DNA of 64,000 bases from Ruminiclostridium cellobioparum subsp. termitidis CT1112 (lineage in GTDB: Bacteria; Bacillota; Clostridia; Acetivibrionales; DSM-1351), in assembly GCF_000350485.1 (NCBI RefSeq), contig NZ_AORV01000017.1:46425-110424 (forward strand), read 5' to 3'. This document shows, piece by piece, positions 27,350 to 36,230 of this stretch. Under the pieces are notes generated by a model. The model saw only the letters and a program-made list of their open reading frames with translations, had not been told where the DNA came from and did not search any database. Each line of letters begins with the position of its first letter. The stretch's first letter is position 1. The translations under genes and the position numbers were made by a program.

Positions 27350-27388
27350 AAACGATATTGTTCTAAAATCAATAACTTCTTAGAAAGA

Positions 27389-28564
27389 TTACCTTCTTGC
27401 AACTCCGGTCTTTCTGGCTGCTTCTGCAACTGCTTCTGCAACTGTTTTTGATACTCTCGGATCGAAAGGAGCAGGAATAACATACTCAGCATTTCTTTCA
27501 GCATCACTAACAAGGCTGGCTATTGCGTATGCTGCAGCTATCTTCATTTCGTCATTTATTTCACGTGCTCCTACATCAAAAGTACCTCTGAAGATACCAG
27601 GGAATGCAAGAACGTTGTTAACCTGGTTGGGATAGTCTGAACGGCCTGTTCCAACAACAGCAGCACCAGCTTCAAGAGCTTCCTCAGGCATGATTTCAGG
27701 AGTCGGGTTAGCCTGTGCAAATATGATCGGATCCTTTGCCATTGACTTGACCATTTCCTTTGTAACCTGGTTAGCAGCTGAAACTCCGATGAATACATCA
27801 GCTCCTACCATAACATCCTTTAATAAACCTCTCTTGCCTTCAAGGTTGGTGATCTTTGCCATCTCAGCCTTGATTGGATTGAGGTTGTCTCTGCCTTCAT
27901 ATATAACACCCTTGGTATCGCAGAGAACAACTTTTCTGAGGCCCATTGAGAAGAGAAGCTTTGTTATAGCTATGGCAGCCGCGCCTGCACCGTTAACAAC
28001 TATTGAAATGTCTTCCATTTTCTTTCCAACAACCTTTAATGCATTGATAAGACCTGCTGCTGTAACTATTGCAGTACCGTGCTGGTCATCGTGGAATATT
28101 GGAATATCTGTTTCCTTCTTCAATCTTTCTTCTATTTCAAAGCATCTCGGAGCAGCTATATCTTCCAGATTTACACCGCCGAAGCTACCGGAGAGCAACT
28201 TGACAGTTTCAACTATTGTATCAACATCCTTTGATTTGATACAAAGCGGGAATGCATCAACATCTCCGAAAGTTTTGAAAAGACAGCATTTACCTTCCAT
28301 TACAGGCATACCTGCTTCCGGACCGATATCACCCAAACCAAGAACAGCCGTACCGTCGGTGATAACTGCTACCATGTTGTGTCTTCTTGTGTATTTGTAT
28401 GAGTTCTCAACGTCCTTCTGTATTTCAAGGCATGGTTGAGCTACTCCAGGTGAATAAGCTAATGAAAGATCTCTCTTGTCCTTTAAGGGAGCTTTGCATA
28501 CTACTTCTATTTTGCCTGCCCATTCTTCGTGCGCCTTAAGTGAATCTTCATAAATAGTTCCCAT
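27389..28564 (-). CDS. NAD-dependent malic enzyme (short bacterial type)
   Basis: Oxidative decarboxylation of malate to pyruvate and CO2 with NAD(P)+. 391 residues, the usual size for the short bacterial form without a phosphotransacetylase domain. Motifs: LAYSPGVAQPC at the N-terminus, GLGDIGPEAGMPVMEGKC, metal-binding FHDDQHGTA, and the Rossmann VVNGAGAAAIA. Start ATG 28564 with GGAGG; an ATG at 28579 lacks a site. In cellulolytic clostridia this enzyme is part of the malate shunt to pyruvate. A perfect Rex operator overlaps its promoter, tying expression to NADH/NAD+. Monocistronic, with its own terminator. Confidence 0.95.
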   Translation of the reverse strand: MGTIYEDSLKAHEEWAGKIEVVCKAPLKDKRDLSLAYSPGVAQPCLEIQKDVENSYKYTRRHNMVAVITDGTAVLGLGDIGPEAGMPVMEGKCCLFKTFGDVDAFPLCIKSKDVDTIVETVKLLSGSFGGVNLEDIAAPRCFEIEERLKKETDIPIFHDDQHGTAIVTAAGLINALKVVGKKMEDISIVVNGAGAAAIAITKLLFSMGLRKVVLCDTKGVIYEGRDNLNPIKAEMAKITNLEGKRGLLKDVMVGADVFIGVSAANQVTKEMVKSMAKDPIIFAQANPTPEIMPEEALEAGAAVVGTGRSDYPNQVNNVLAFPGIFRGTFDVGAREINDEMKIAAAYAIASLVSDAERNAEYVIPAPFDPRVSKTVAEAVAEAARKTGVARR

Positions 28565-28675
28565 TTGATAATCCTCCAAACGTTAATTTAATCGATTTTT
28601 TCTTATTGCCATAAGGAACAAACAACCAATAATTCCCAGCAGCCGCCGGATTTTACTGTTATTTGTCCCTTATCT

Positions 28676-28704
28676 ATTCTACACTATTGTGAAATCTTTC
28701 ACAA
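28676..28704 (-). promoter_or_regulatory. Malic enzyme promoter with perfect Rex operator
   Basis: TTGTGAAATCTTTCACAA (28687-28704) is a perfect palindrome matching the Rex consensus TTGTGAANNNNTTCACAA. On the minus strand TTGTGA serves as -35 and TAGAAT (28681-28676) as -10, spacing 17 bp, so bound Rex would block RNA polymerase. 112 bp upstream of the ATG. Confidence 0.85.
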
Positions 28705-28759
28705 CCTCTTTTTTAAATTTAACCATAAAAAACTAAGCTTATCCTAATTTTTTACAAAA

Positions 28760-29692
28760 TTAAATATCTTTTACTTCATTGATAACTTCTCTTACCTTTT
28801 CAGCCGAATCTCTCAAAAGTTGTAATTCAGCATCTGTGATGTTTAATTCAAGAACCTTTTCAGCTCCGCTGCCGCCAACTATTGTGGGAACGTTCAACAA
28901 TACATCCTTAACACCGTATTGTCCGTCAAGAACAGTACCAACAGGCATTATTGTGTTGAAATCCTTCAGTATTGATTCAACTATTCTGTTGATCGAAAGA
29001 GCTATACCGTAGTAAGTTGCTCCCTTGTTTTTGATGATTGTAGCGCCGGCTGCCTTTACTTCACTAAACAACTCGTCCTTATTTATGTTTAAGCCGTTAG
29101 CCTTTACATAGTCGTCAAATTGTGTTCCTGCAATATGAGTCTGGCTCCATACAGGAAGCTGTGAATCTCCGTGCTCACCCATGATATAGCCATGAACGTT
29201 GGCAATATCCACATTCAACGCCTGGCTGATATGTGTTCTGAATCTTGCACTGTCAAGAACAGTACCTGAACCGATAACCTTGCTTGCAGGCAAGCCTGAC
29301 CACTTCTGTGTCATATATGCCAATACGTCAACAGGGTTTGATACACTTACTATTACACCCTTGTTGTAGTATTTCATAAGCTCAGTGACAATACTCTTCA
29401 TTATTGCAGTGTTTTTCTTTGCAAGGTCCAAACGTGTTTCGCCCGGTTTTCTTGCAGCACCCGCAGTTACAACGATTACATCACAATCCTTAACATCGGC
29501 ATAATCACCTGAATAAACATTCATATGACCTGCGAATGATAAGCCGTGGCTAATGTCAAGAGCTTCTCCGTAAGCCTTTTCCCTGTTTACATCGATTAAA
29601 ACCAACTCAGATACCAAATTGTTAATAGACATCGCATAAGCTGCTGAAGCTCCAACGAATCCTGCGCCAATTATAGCTACTTTATATCCCAT
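28760..29692 (-). CDS. ldh: L-lactate dehydrogenase
   Basis: Reduces pyruvate to L-lactate with NADH. 310 residues. N-terminal Rossmann motif VAIIGAGFVGASAAYAM; substrate-specificity loop AARKPGETRLDL with the catalytic-site Arg; catalytic His in MGEHGDSQLPVW; IGSGTVLDSARFR confirms lactate over malate dehydrogenase. Start ATG 29692 after GGAGGG. Transcribed separately from the malic enzyme gene 195 bp downstream; both act at the pyruvate node. No convincing Rex box was seen upstream. Confidence 0.96.
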   Translation of the reverse strand: MGYKVAIIGAGFVGASAAYAMSINNLVSELVLIDVNREKAYGEALDISHGLSFAGHMNVYSGDYADVKDCDVIVVTAGAARKPGETRLDLAKKNTAIMKSIVTELMKYYNKGVIVSVSNPVDVLAYMTQKWSGLPASKVIGSGTVLDSARFRTHISQALNVDIANVHGYIMGEHGDSQLPVWSQTHIAGTQFDDYVKANGLNINKDELFSEVKAAGATIIKNKGATYYGIALSINRIVESILKDFNTIMPVGTVLDGQYGVKDVLLNVPTIVGGSGAEKVLELNITDAELQLLRDSAEKVREVINEVKDI

Positions 29693-30111
29693 ACAAATTC
29701 CCTCCATTTTTTTCGCAATTGTTATAAGCGTATCACAACTTGTATTAACTTACAAACATAAATAACATGATATTCTATTATTTTCTTAGCAAAAATCGCT
29801 GAATTCCGAGATTACATTTCATATTGTAGCTTAATCTCAAGTTTTTATGCATTTCCATTTAACTTGTATACAATGTTTTCTTTTTGGCCCAGATGTATAC
29901 ATACAATGCAGATTTGCGGATGATTGAGCAAAATTTAACAAGGTGAATATTTATAACTTTGTTAAAAAAATAGCGCTTACAATAAAAGTGCTTACTGAAA
30001 TTTGCAGGTAAAATATTTGCTGAACCTGTTTATTTCATGTAAGCACCTCTGTGTGCATCCATCGATTGAAGTTAGTGAAGTTAATATGGAAGCGATGGTA
30101 CAATATGTTAA
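29693..30111. other. Intergenic region (419 bp) between coaX and ldh
   Basis: No gene seen. It must hold the ldh promoter, which I could not place with confidence. A hairpin at 29934-29966 (TTTAACAAAG paired with CCTTGTTAAA on the minus strand, then TTTTG) may end the coaX transcript, although it is about 145 nt past that stop codon. Confidence 0.45.
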
Positions 30112-30882
30112 TCAATTTCGATTTCTTTCGTATACTATTCTGAGCCCTTCCAGTGTCAGTGTCGGATTTACGTGGTCAATTGTCCTGGATTCCTCGGAGA
30201 AAAATCTTGCCAGGCCCCCGGTAGCTATTACCTTTATATTATCTTCCTGCATTTCCTGTTTCATCCGCTTAACTATATATTCAACCTGTCCGATATATCC
30301 GTAAAATATTCCCGACTGCATACTGGATACGGTGTTTTTGCCAATGACACCTTCCGGTTTTACCAGATCTATCCTTGGGAGCTTGGCCGCCTTTTGGAAC
30401 AGCGCCTCCAGACTGATCTTGACTCCGGGACAGATAACACCGCCCAGATATTCCCCCCTGCCCGATATGGCGCAAAAAGTGGTAGCGGTTCCCATATCTA
30501 CTATTATAAGCGGTCCGCCATATATTTCAAAGGCTGCAACAGCGTTTACTATCCTGTCTGTTCCCACTTCCTTCGGATTCTGACACCTGATGTTTATACC
30601 AGTTTTGGTACCCGGGCCGATGATCATGGGTTCCAGCTTGAAATACTTTTTGATTGAATGCTCCAAAGTATACATTATGGGCGGAACAACTGATGCTATG
30701 ATAACCGCTTCGATTTCACCGGCTTTTAAACCGGCATGTCCAAATAAATTGAGCATAAACATCCCCAATTCATCCGCGGTCCTCTCCTTGTCGGTTTTCA
30801 GCCGCCAACTGGCCAGAAGCTCCGCGTTCCCGTAAACACCAAGCACAATATGCGTATTTCCAACATCTACTACTAGAATCAT
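30112..30882 (-). CDS. coaX: Type III pantothenate kinase
   Basis: First step of coenzyme A synthesis, pantothenate phosphorylation. 256 residues, standard for CoaX. Motifs: [17 protein letters not shown] (phosphate-1), [30 protein letters not shown] (phosphate-2 and adenosine region), and [12 protein letters not shown]. Cytoplasmic, acts as a dimer and needs a monovalent cation. Lies downstream of birA in the same direction, a common clostridial arrangement, although here a low-complexity gene and repeats intervene. Confidence 0.95.
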   Translation of the reverse strand: MILVVDVGNTHIVLGVYGNAELLASWRLKTDKERTADELGMFMLNLFGHAGLKAGEIEAVIIASVVPPIMYTLEHSIKKYFKLEPMIIGPGTKTGINIRCQNPKEVGTDRIVNAVAAFEIYGGPLIIVDMGTATTFCAISGRGEYLGGVICPGVKISLEALFQKAAKLPRIDLVKPEGVIGKNTVSSMQSGIFYGYIGQVEYIVKRMKQEMQEDNIKVIATGGLARFFSEESRTIDHVNPTLTLEGLRIVYERNRN

Positions 30883-30902
30883 ATTCCTCCACCATTCTTA
30901 AC

Positions 30903-30975
30903 CAGTAATCCGTAACAGCTAAATTCAATTTATGTATTGCCGGACAATACACGTTTTAGATTTTGCAGGCTACGA
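30903..30975. repeat. Dispersed palindromic repeat, copy 1
   Basis: Imperfect inverted repeat around the core hairpin GTATTG-CCGGA-CAATAC. It shares 19 identical bases CCGGACAATACACGTTTTA (30940-30958), plus CTAAATTCA and GTAACA blocks in the same order, with 51946-52025 read in the opposite orientation. Lies 20 bp before the coaX start. Looks like a small non-autonomous repeat of the MITE/REP kind. Confidence 0.65.
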
Positions 30976-30989
30976 GAAATATAAAAATA

Positions 30990-31475
30990 TTATACTCCAA
31001 GTCTCATAGTGCGAATTTCCTTTAATTCCAGGTCAATTTCTTTTTCTATTCTGACTATATCCGCTGAAATATCCGCCACTGTCTCTTCAGCGCGCGGCTT
31101 AATAGGTCTCTGGAAATGCTGTCTAACATTTTCCCTGTTTTCCTTTTGATTGTCCCTATGAAAATTTCTCTGATAATTTTCCTTGTGCTGGTTTTGTCCG
31201 TTTTCCCGTGAAGAGTTTTCCCTGACCTGATTGTCCCGGTTTTCTCTTCTCTGTGTATCCCTTTGCTGGTTAAAATCCCTTTGGTTATTATTTTCCCTCT
31301 GCTGATTGTCTCTGTCTCTTGGAGGCCTGTTGTTTCTTACATTATGGTTGTCTTTGTGAGATACATCTGAATCCTTTTGAAAGGATTTCTGCTGTGAATT
31401 TTGATTGGCAGGCGCACCTGTTTGAACTCCATCCTTTGAAAAGTTTTTTCTTGGGTAATCATTCTTTTTAACCAC
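30990..31475 (-). CDS. Low-complexity Asn/Gln/Arg/Glu-rich small protein, function unknown
   Basis: 161 residues, GTG start with AGGAGG 9 nt upstream, so likely translated. Residues about 10-125 are almost entirely Q, N, R, D, E, H and K with repeats such as QRENNNQRDFNQQRD and RENSSRENGQNQHKEN, strongly predicted to be disordered. The last 35 residues (EETVADISADIVRIEKEIDL) look like a single amphipathic helix or coiled coil. Composition suggests an RNA-associated or condensate-type protein, as in the tail of the DEAD-box helicase at 47066. No signal peptide. No family recognised; role is unknown. Confidence 0.65.
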   Translation of the reverse strand: MVKKNDYPRKNFSKDGVQTGAPANQNSQQKSFQKDSDVSHKDNHNVRNNRPPRDRDNQQRENNNQRDFNQQRDTQRRENRDNQVRENSSRENGQNQHKENYQRNFHRDNQKENRENVRQHFQRPIKPRAEETVADISADIVRIEKEIDLELKEIRTMRLGV

Positions 31476-31564
31476 TTTTTTATTCCTCCTAAGCTTTCTG
31501 TTCAGCTAAATATAATCAATTTTAAAATATAATCCAGCCTTTGTTATCATAGCACATATACCCT

Positions 31565-31684
31565 CTATTGACAATGTACAACACGCCTCACGCCGGCTAT
31601 TTTGCCACTTTTCTTTGTCGTCGTACTTGGCTTGCGACAAGGCAAAGACGTGCAGTAAAGCGTTGTGCAGTGTACTCTCGATAG
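31565..31684. repeat. Imperfect long inverted repeat downstream of birA
   Basis: CTATTGACA...GTACAACACGC at the left faces GCGTTGTGCAGTGTAC...TCGATAG at the right, and a central CTTTGTCG...CGACAAGGCAAAG pairs inside, so about 120 nt can fold into one interrupted hairpin. GC-richer than its surroundings. Begins 14 nt after the birA stop. Probably a decayed mobile repeat or a structured RNA 3' end; no related copy was found in the window. Confidence 0.45.
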
Positions 31685-31697
31685 ACGGCTTAATTTT

Positions 31698-32693
31698 TTA
31701 TACATATCCCAGCAGACCTCTGACCTGAACCTCTCCCGCCGAAATCTCCCTTACAGTGCCATCCTTACATTTTACAACAAGTTTTCCATCCGGAGCAACG
31801 GATTGTGCAGTGGCAATGTATTCCATATCCCTGCTTACAATCTTCACTTCCCTGTCTAGGGTAACCGAGTATTTATTCCATCTGTCAATAATATCTTTTG
31901 TATTTTTCTCAAGCACTTTATTATACATTTCTTCAAAGCAGGTCAATATGCCCGCAAGCAGCTTTACTCTGGAGATTTTTTTGCCTGCGTGTATCTGCAG
32001 AGAGGTGGCCTTGTCCTGAATATCAGCATCGAATTCGCTGAAACTCTGATTTACATTAATGCCGATCCCGACCACTACATAATTTACATGTCCCGGCTCG
32101 GCACTCAGCTCGGTAAGTATTCCGCACAGCTTGCTGTTCCCCAATATTATATCATTGGGCCATTTGATTCCGCAATTTATTCCCAGATCACGGAATATTC
32201 CCTCAACAACGGCAACAGATGCCGCAAGAGTGATTATCTGAACCTGCTCGGGCTCCAGATCTGGTCTGAGGACAATTGAAAACCACAGTCCCTGGTTGTT
32301 GTCAGACTGCCAGAGTCTCCCGACGCGGCCTCTTCCCAAGGTCTGCCTTTCGGCAACCACCACTGTCCCGTGAGGACAGCCGTCATTAGCAATTTTTTTT
32401 GCATGGTTATTGGTAGAATCTATTTCATCAAAATGTATAAGTTCTCTTCCGATATGCTGTCCTTCAGGGACATAGAGTTCTCTTTCATCAAGTATGTCCG
32501 GCAACTCTATAAGTCTGTATCCTTTTCTTGAAGAAGACTCTATATTATAGCCTTCTTTTCTCAGTTCATTTATATGCTTCCATACTGCGGTACGCGAAAC
32601 CCCCAGACTGTTGCTGAGTTCCTCACCCGACACGTATTCCCGCTTTTCCTTAAGCCTATGTAAAATAAGATTTTTCAAATTGCTGGTCACCAT
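31698..32693 (-). CDS. birA: Bifunctional biotin ligase / biotin operon repressor
   Basis: Attaches biotin to carboxylase or decarboxylase carrier domains and represses biotin genes. 331 residues. N-terminal helix-turn-helix GEELSNSLGVSRTAVWKHINELRKEGY, central catalytic domain with GRGRVGRLWQSDNNQGLWFSIVLRP (biotinyl-AMP loop) and KWPNDIILGNSKLCGILTE (biotin site), then the SH3-like C-terminal domain. Length and order match the repressor form (group II BirA). 16 bp after the hypothetical gene upstream. Confidence 0.95.
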   Translation of the reverse strand: MVTSNLKNLILHRLKEKREYVSGEELSNSLGVSRTAVWKHINELRKEGYNIESSSRKGYRLIELPDILDERELYVPEGQHIGRELIHFDEIDSTNNHAKKIANDGCPHGTVVVAERQTLGRGRVGRLWQSDNNQGLWFSIVLRPDLEPEQVQIITLAASVAVVEGIFRDLGINCGIKWPNDIILGNSKLCGILTELSAEPGHVNYVVVGIGINVNQSFSEFDADIQDKATSLQIHAGKKISRVKLLAGILTCFEEMYNKVLEKNTKDIIDRWNKYSVTLDREVKIVSRDMEYIATAQSVAPDGKLVVKCKDGTVREISAGEVQVRGLLGYV

Positions 32694-32709
32694 CCCTTAT
32701 AACAATAAA

Positions 32710-33390
32710 TCATGTTATATTAATTATTTGATCCGCCTCACACCGTTCATTAAGTCGGTCCAACTCAGGGAATTGATCCTGCCGGGGTCTTTTTATACAA
32801 TATGTTTTCCCTGCCGGAGTTCTGAACACCGCTGTTCTATTCTGAGGATTCTCCAGTTTTTCCAGATAGTTTCCTTCTGCAAGTTTATCAAAGAAGTAAT
32901 ACAGTAGAAAATCATCAGATTCTGCAAGCTGTTCCCTCAATTCCTGCAAAATATTGTTTATATATAGTTCTTCCGAATTTGAATAAATAACCGGCGAATC
33001 CATTCTTTTATCAAGCACTGCCGCCTCTCCGGGGAGAATTGTGGTAGTTATCAGACATTCCGGCAGCCTGTAAGTCCCGAAAATATATTTTTTTACAGGT
33101 ATGATCGATTTGTAATACAAATCCATATTATAATCAGTATCCGACGCATTTTCAAATAGAAATCTGTCTGCTACAAAACATTTCTCGCTTTTCACCTGTA
33201 TTTTCAGACATGTAAAATCAGAGGATCTGTATAAATCCAGATTGTCTTTGGGATTTAACAGACCCGAGAAGCACCTTACCTTCTCCGGGCCTATTAAAAC
33301 TTCCCTGTTATGGCAAGCAGACAGTTTTAATCCGCACTCCAATATATTCGACACATTTTCCGTTTTGACATAATAATAGACCTCTACCAT
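32710..33390 (-). CDS. Conserved-looking hypothetical protein in the cyanophycin cluster
   Basis: 226 residues, no signal peptide or membrane segment. The N-terminus VEVYYYVKTENVSNILECGLKLS followed by GLLNPKDN and FVADRFLFEN loosely recalls folds in which an entering ligand is held by a Tyr/His-rich face (ADP-ribosyltransferase-like small proteins begin this way), but I cannot assign a family. The C-terminus has RTAVFRTPAGKTYCIKRP. Start at ATG 33390 preferred over GTG 33396 for ribosome-site spacing. It lies between cphA (39 bp) and birA (16 bp), so it is co-transcribed with the cyanophycin genes. Confidence 0.7.
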   Translation of the reverse strand: MVEVYYYVKTENVSNILECGLKLSACHNREVLIGPEKVRCFSGLLNPKDNLDLYRSSDFTCLKIQVKSEKCFVADRFLFENASDTDYNMDLYYKSIIPVKKYIFGTYRLPECLITTTILPGEAAVLDKRMDSPVIYSNSEELYINNILQELREQLAESDDFLLYYFFDKLAEGNYLEKLENPQNRTAVFRTPAGKTYCIKRPRQDQFPELDRLNERCEADQIINIT

Positions 33391-33429
33391 TAACACACCC
33401 CATGAATCCGCCTCATTTCTTTCATTATA

Positions 33430-36156
33430 TTACAATTCTCTGAATTCCACCATATCGGGTTTTGTCAAAATACTGTTTAAAAGTATTGGAGCAACCTCCG
33501 TTTTGTCCTTTGTCATATCCTTCAGACTGTTCTCAAGTACCTGATTCACTTCTTCCTGTTCTTTCTTGAATTTGGTTATCACCTGTACGGCCGGATCAAA
33601 TTCCTCATAAAACAATGCTATCAAATCGCCCGGCTGGCCGTCCAGCATGGCCTTTTCGAGTGCACCGGTTTCGCTTAATATTATCTCGATATTTTCTTTT
33701 TTAAATCCTGCACCTAATATACTTGACTCAAATAATTCCGCAATTTCGCCTTTTTTCCTGCCTCTTAAGTCCTTATCTTCCTTGATGTAAATTTTATCGA
33801 AAGATCTCCCGCACAGCTCGCCAACTTCCTTTATATTTGCATCCATCCTGTCTCCTGGCATTCCCACAATTCCCACCAGCCGCTTTGCCTTTGTTTTCCT
33901 CATGAATCTTATAACCGCCGAGTAACCTGCTATGTTGTGGCTGTAATCTATCATTACCTTAAAGGTTCCCATGTCAAAGATGTTAAACCTTCCCGGATTC
34001 AATTCGATATCAGGCCGGAATGTACTCATACCTTTTTTTATTACATCCAAGGATATATCAAGCCCGATCAATGCGGAAATTGCAGCCAGAGAGTTTTCTA
34101 TATTGCAGTCCACCAAACCTCCGTAGGTTATGGGGATATCTTCCAGACTGATAACAGGCTCCCTTTTTCCGTTTCTGAGTATCCAGATGTAATTATCTCT
34201 CACAAATACGGCGATATTTTCCGGATTCTTACTGTGCTTCTTTATAAGCGGGTTTGACATAGTCCTTCCGAACAATATTACCCTGCTCCTCACCCTGTTC
34301 AAAACATAGGGTGTCATGCTGTCATCGGCGTTAAGAACCGCATAGCCCTCTGGCTTGACCGCTTCTATTACCAGGGCTTTTGTTTTTGCCAGATCCTCCA
34401 GGGTATTGATTCCGTCAATACCGAGATGATCGTCGCTGATATTTACCAGCACTGCCACATCAGCCAGATCATACCCCAAACCTTTTCTGATAATCCCGCC
34501 TCTGGCTGTTTCCAGTACAGCGGCTTCGACTTTCTTATTGGCCAGTACCACGTTGGCGCTCACCGGACCGGTAGTATCACCTTTCTGGATACATTCATTT
34601 CCTACATATATCCCACTGGTGCAGGTCATACCCACTGTCAGTCCGGTCAGCGCCAGAGTGTGCCTGATCAGCCTGGTGGTGGTAGTCTTGCCGTTTGTAC
34701 CCGTGACTGCCACTATTGGAATGCTCCAGCTGCTGTCGGGATACATCATATCAATAATATCGTTTGCAACATCCACAGGCTTTCCCTCAGAGGGATACAG
34801 GTGCATCCGAAGCCCCGGAGCCGCGTTTACTTCAATAATTGCACCGGCATTCATATCCAGCGGTATGGAGATATCTTCAGAAGCAAAATCAATCCCTGCA
34901 ACATCAAGTCCTACCGCACGCGCAGCTGCTATTGCATACTGTGCATTCTTGGGGTGGATATCTTCGGTACAGTTTCTGGCAGTACCGCCTGTGCTGATAT
35001 TTCCATTATGCCTCAGTCTTACAATTCTTCCAATCTCCGGAATACTTTTCAGGGTCAAACCCTGTGACTTCAGACATTTTTCTGCAATATCATCAAGTTT
35101 TATATACGTCAGAGGTTTTTCGTGATCCTCCCCTCTCAGGGGGTTCTGATTTTCCTGTTCAACAAGCTGTTCCACAGTACTTCTGCCGTCTCCGGTCACC
35201 TCAGGAGGCCTTCTCTCCGCCACTGCGCTTACGCGCCCCCCTATCACAAGCACCCTGTAGTCCTTTCCGTTTATATACCTTTCCACAATAACTTTTTTTG
35301 AATATTTTTTTGCTTCTGCAAATGCCTCCCCCAGCTGGTCACCGGATGTTATATTGACTGTGACACCTTTTCCCTGATTGGAATCCAGAGGCTTCAGCAC
35401 CAGGGGATAACCTACTTTTTGTGCCGCCTCCTCCACTTCCTCGATACTCTTGGCTGCTGCACCGTAAGGCACGGGAATATTGCAGTCGGCTAATATTTTC
35501 TTGGTAAGCTGCTTGTCCGACACCATATCTACCGATATGCAGCTGGCATTATCAGTCAGCGATGCCTGTATTGTCCTTATACCCTTTCCGTAGCCCATCC
35601 TCAGCATACTGCCGTTACCAAGCCTGACCACCGGGATCCCCCTGTCTACAGCGGCGGTATAAATGGCTTTTGTGCTTGGTCCCATATCGGTTTCCAGGGA
35701 CAATTTCTTCAGCGCGTTCATTATTTTCCAGATTTCAATATCTTTTCCGGCTGCAAAGCCTTTGAGAATTTCTATAGCCTTTTTGCCGCATTCTACGGCA
35801 AGTGTTTCATTTATATATTCATATATGATATAGTACTTCGAGGTCGTACCGATCTGCCTGGTCTTTCCATGATTCACGTTATACCCGAGTTTATTTTGCA
35901 GCTCTATGATCAAGTGTTCTGCAACATGTCCCATGTAAGTGCCTTCGGCCAGACGTTCGCCAAAGCCTCCCGCATAACCGACTCCGCAGGTATGTTCAGC
36001 CAATTCGGGAAAATTTTCTAACAATTTTTCATTAAAGCCCGGTATATCCTTTGTTGGTCCTGACTCAAAAATCCCAATATCAACAATCATTCTTACTACA
36101 GGTTTGTGACTATATATATTTCTGCCTTGAAAGCAATAAATGCTTTGAATTTGCAC
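33430..36156 (-). CDS. cphA: Cyanophycin synthetase
   Basis: Non-ribosomal synthesis of multi-L-arginyl-poly-L-aspartate, a nitrogen and carbon store. 908 residues with the three expected parts: N-terminal domain 1-160, ATP-grasp domain about 215-475 (GYPLVLKPLDSNQGKGVTVNI, VERYINGKDYRVLVIGG) and a Mur-ligase-like domain from about 485 (VAVTGTNGKTTTTRLIRH P-loop). Both active sites appear intact, so it should act from Asp and Arg and not be a truncated CphA2. GTG start at 36156 after GGAGGG. Cyanophycinase is encoded 74 bp upstream in the same operon, so synthesis and breakdown genes are made together. Confidence 0.96.
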   Translation of the reverse strand: MQIQSIYCFQGRNIYSHKPVVRMIVDIGIFESGPTKDIPGFNEKLLENFPELAEHTCGVGYAGGFGERLAEGTYMGHVAEHLIIELQNKLGYNVNHGKTRQIGTTSKYYIIYEYINETLAVECGKKAIEILKGFAAGKDIEIWKIMNALKKLSLETDMGPSTKAIYTAAVDRGIPVVRLGNGSMLRMGYGKGIRTIQASLTDNASCISVDMVSDKQLTKKILADCNIPVPYGAAAKSIEEVEEAAQKVGYPLVLKPLDSNQGKGVTVNITSGDQLGEAFAEAKKYSKKVIVERYINGKDYRVLVIGGRVSAVAERRPPEVTGDGRSTVEQLVEQENQNPLRGEDHEKPLTYIKLDDIAEKCLKSQGLTLKSIPEIGRIVRLRHNGNISTGGTARNCTEDIHPKNAQYAIAAARAVGLDVAGIDFASEDISIPLDMNAGAIIEVNAAPGLRMHLYPSEGKPVDVANDIIDMMYPDSSWSIPIVAVTGTNGKTTTTRLIRHTLALTGLTVGMTCTSGIYVGNECIQKGDTTGPVSANVVLANKKVEAAVLETARGGIIRKGLGYDLADVAVLVNISDDHLGIDGINTLEDLAKTKALVIEAVKPEGYAVLNADDSMTPYVLNRVRSRVILFGRTMSNPLIKKHSKNPENIAVFVRDNYIWILRNGKREPVISLEDIPITYGGLVDCNIENSLAAISALIGLDISLDVIKKGMSTFRPDIELNPGRFNIFDMGTFKVMIDYSHNIAGYSAVIRFMRKTKAKRLVGIVGMPGDRMDANIKEVGELCGRSFDKIYIKEDKDLRGRKKGEIAELFESSILGAGFKKENIEIILSETGALEKAMLDGQPGDLIALFYEEFDPAVQVITKFKKEQEEVNQVLENSLKDMTKDKTEVAPILLNSILTKPDMVEFREL

Positions 36157-36230
36157 CGTAAAACCCTCCTAATATTGTTACTATGCAATATGAATATTGA
36201 TTCATTTTGTTAGTTTTTGTTAGTTTGAAG

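Noticed and set aside
27690..28439. 249-codon plus-strand frame inside the malic enzyme gene
   Set aside because: Mirror of a well-conserved enzyme gene; Ser/Thr/Pro-rich translation typical of antisense frames.
29712..29735. Rex-like sequence TTGTTATAAGCGTATCACAA before ldh
   Set aside because: The half-sites are 6 bp apart instead of 4 and the inner bases do not match the Rex consensus.
34426..35125. Two long plus-strand frames inside cphA
   Set aside because: Antisense shadows of an intact cyanophycin synthetase.
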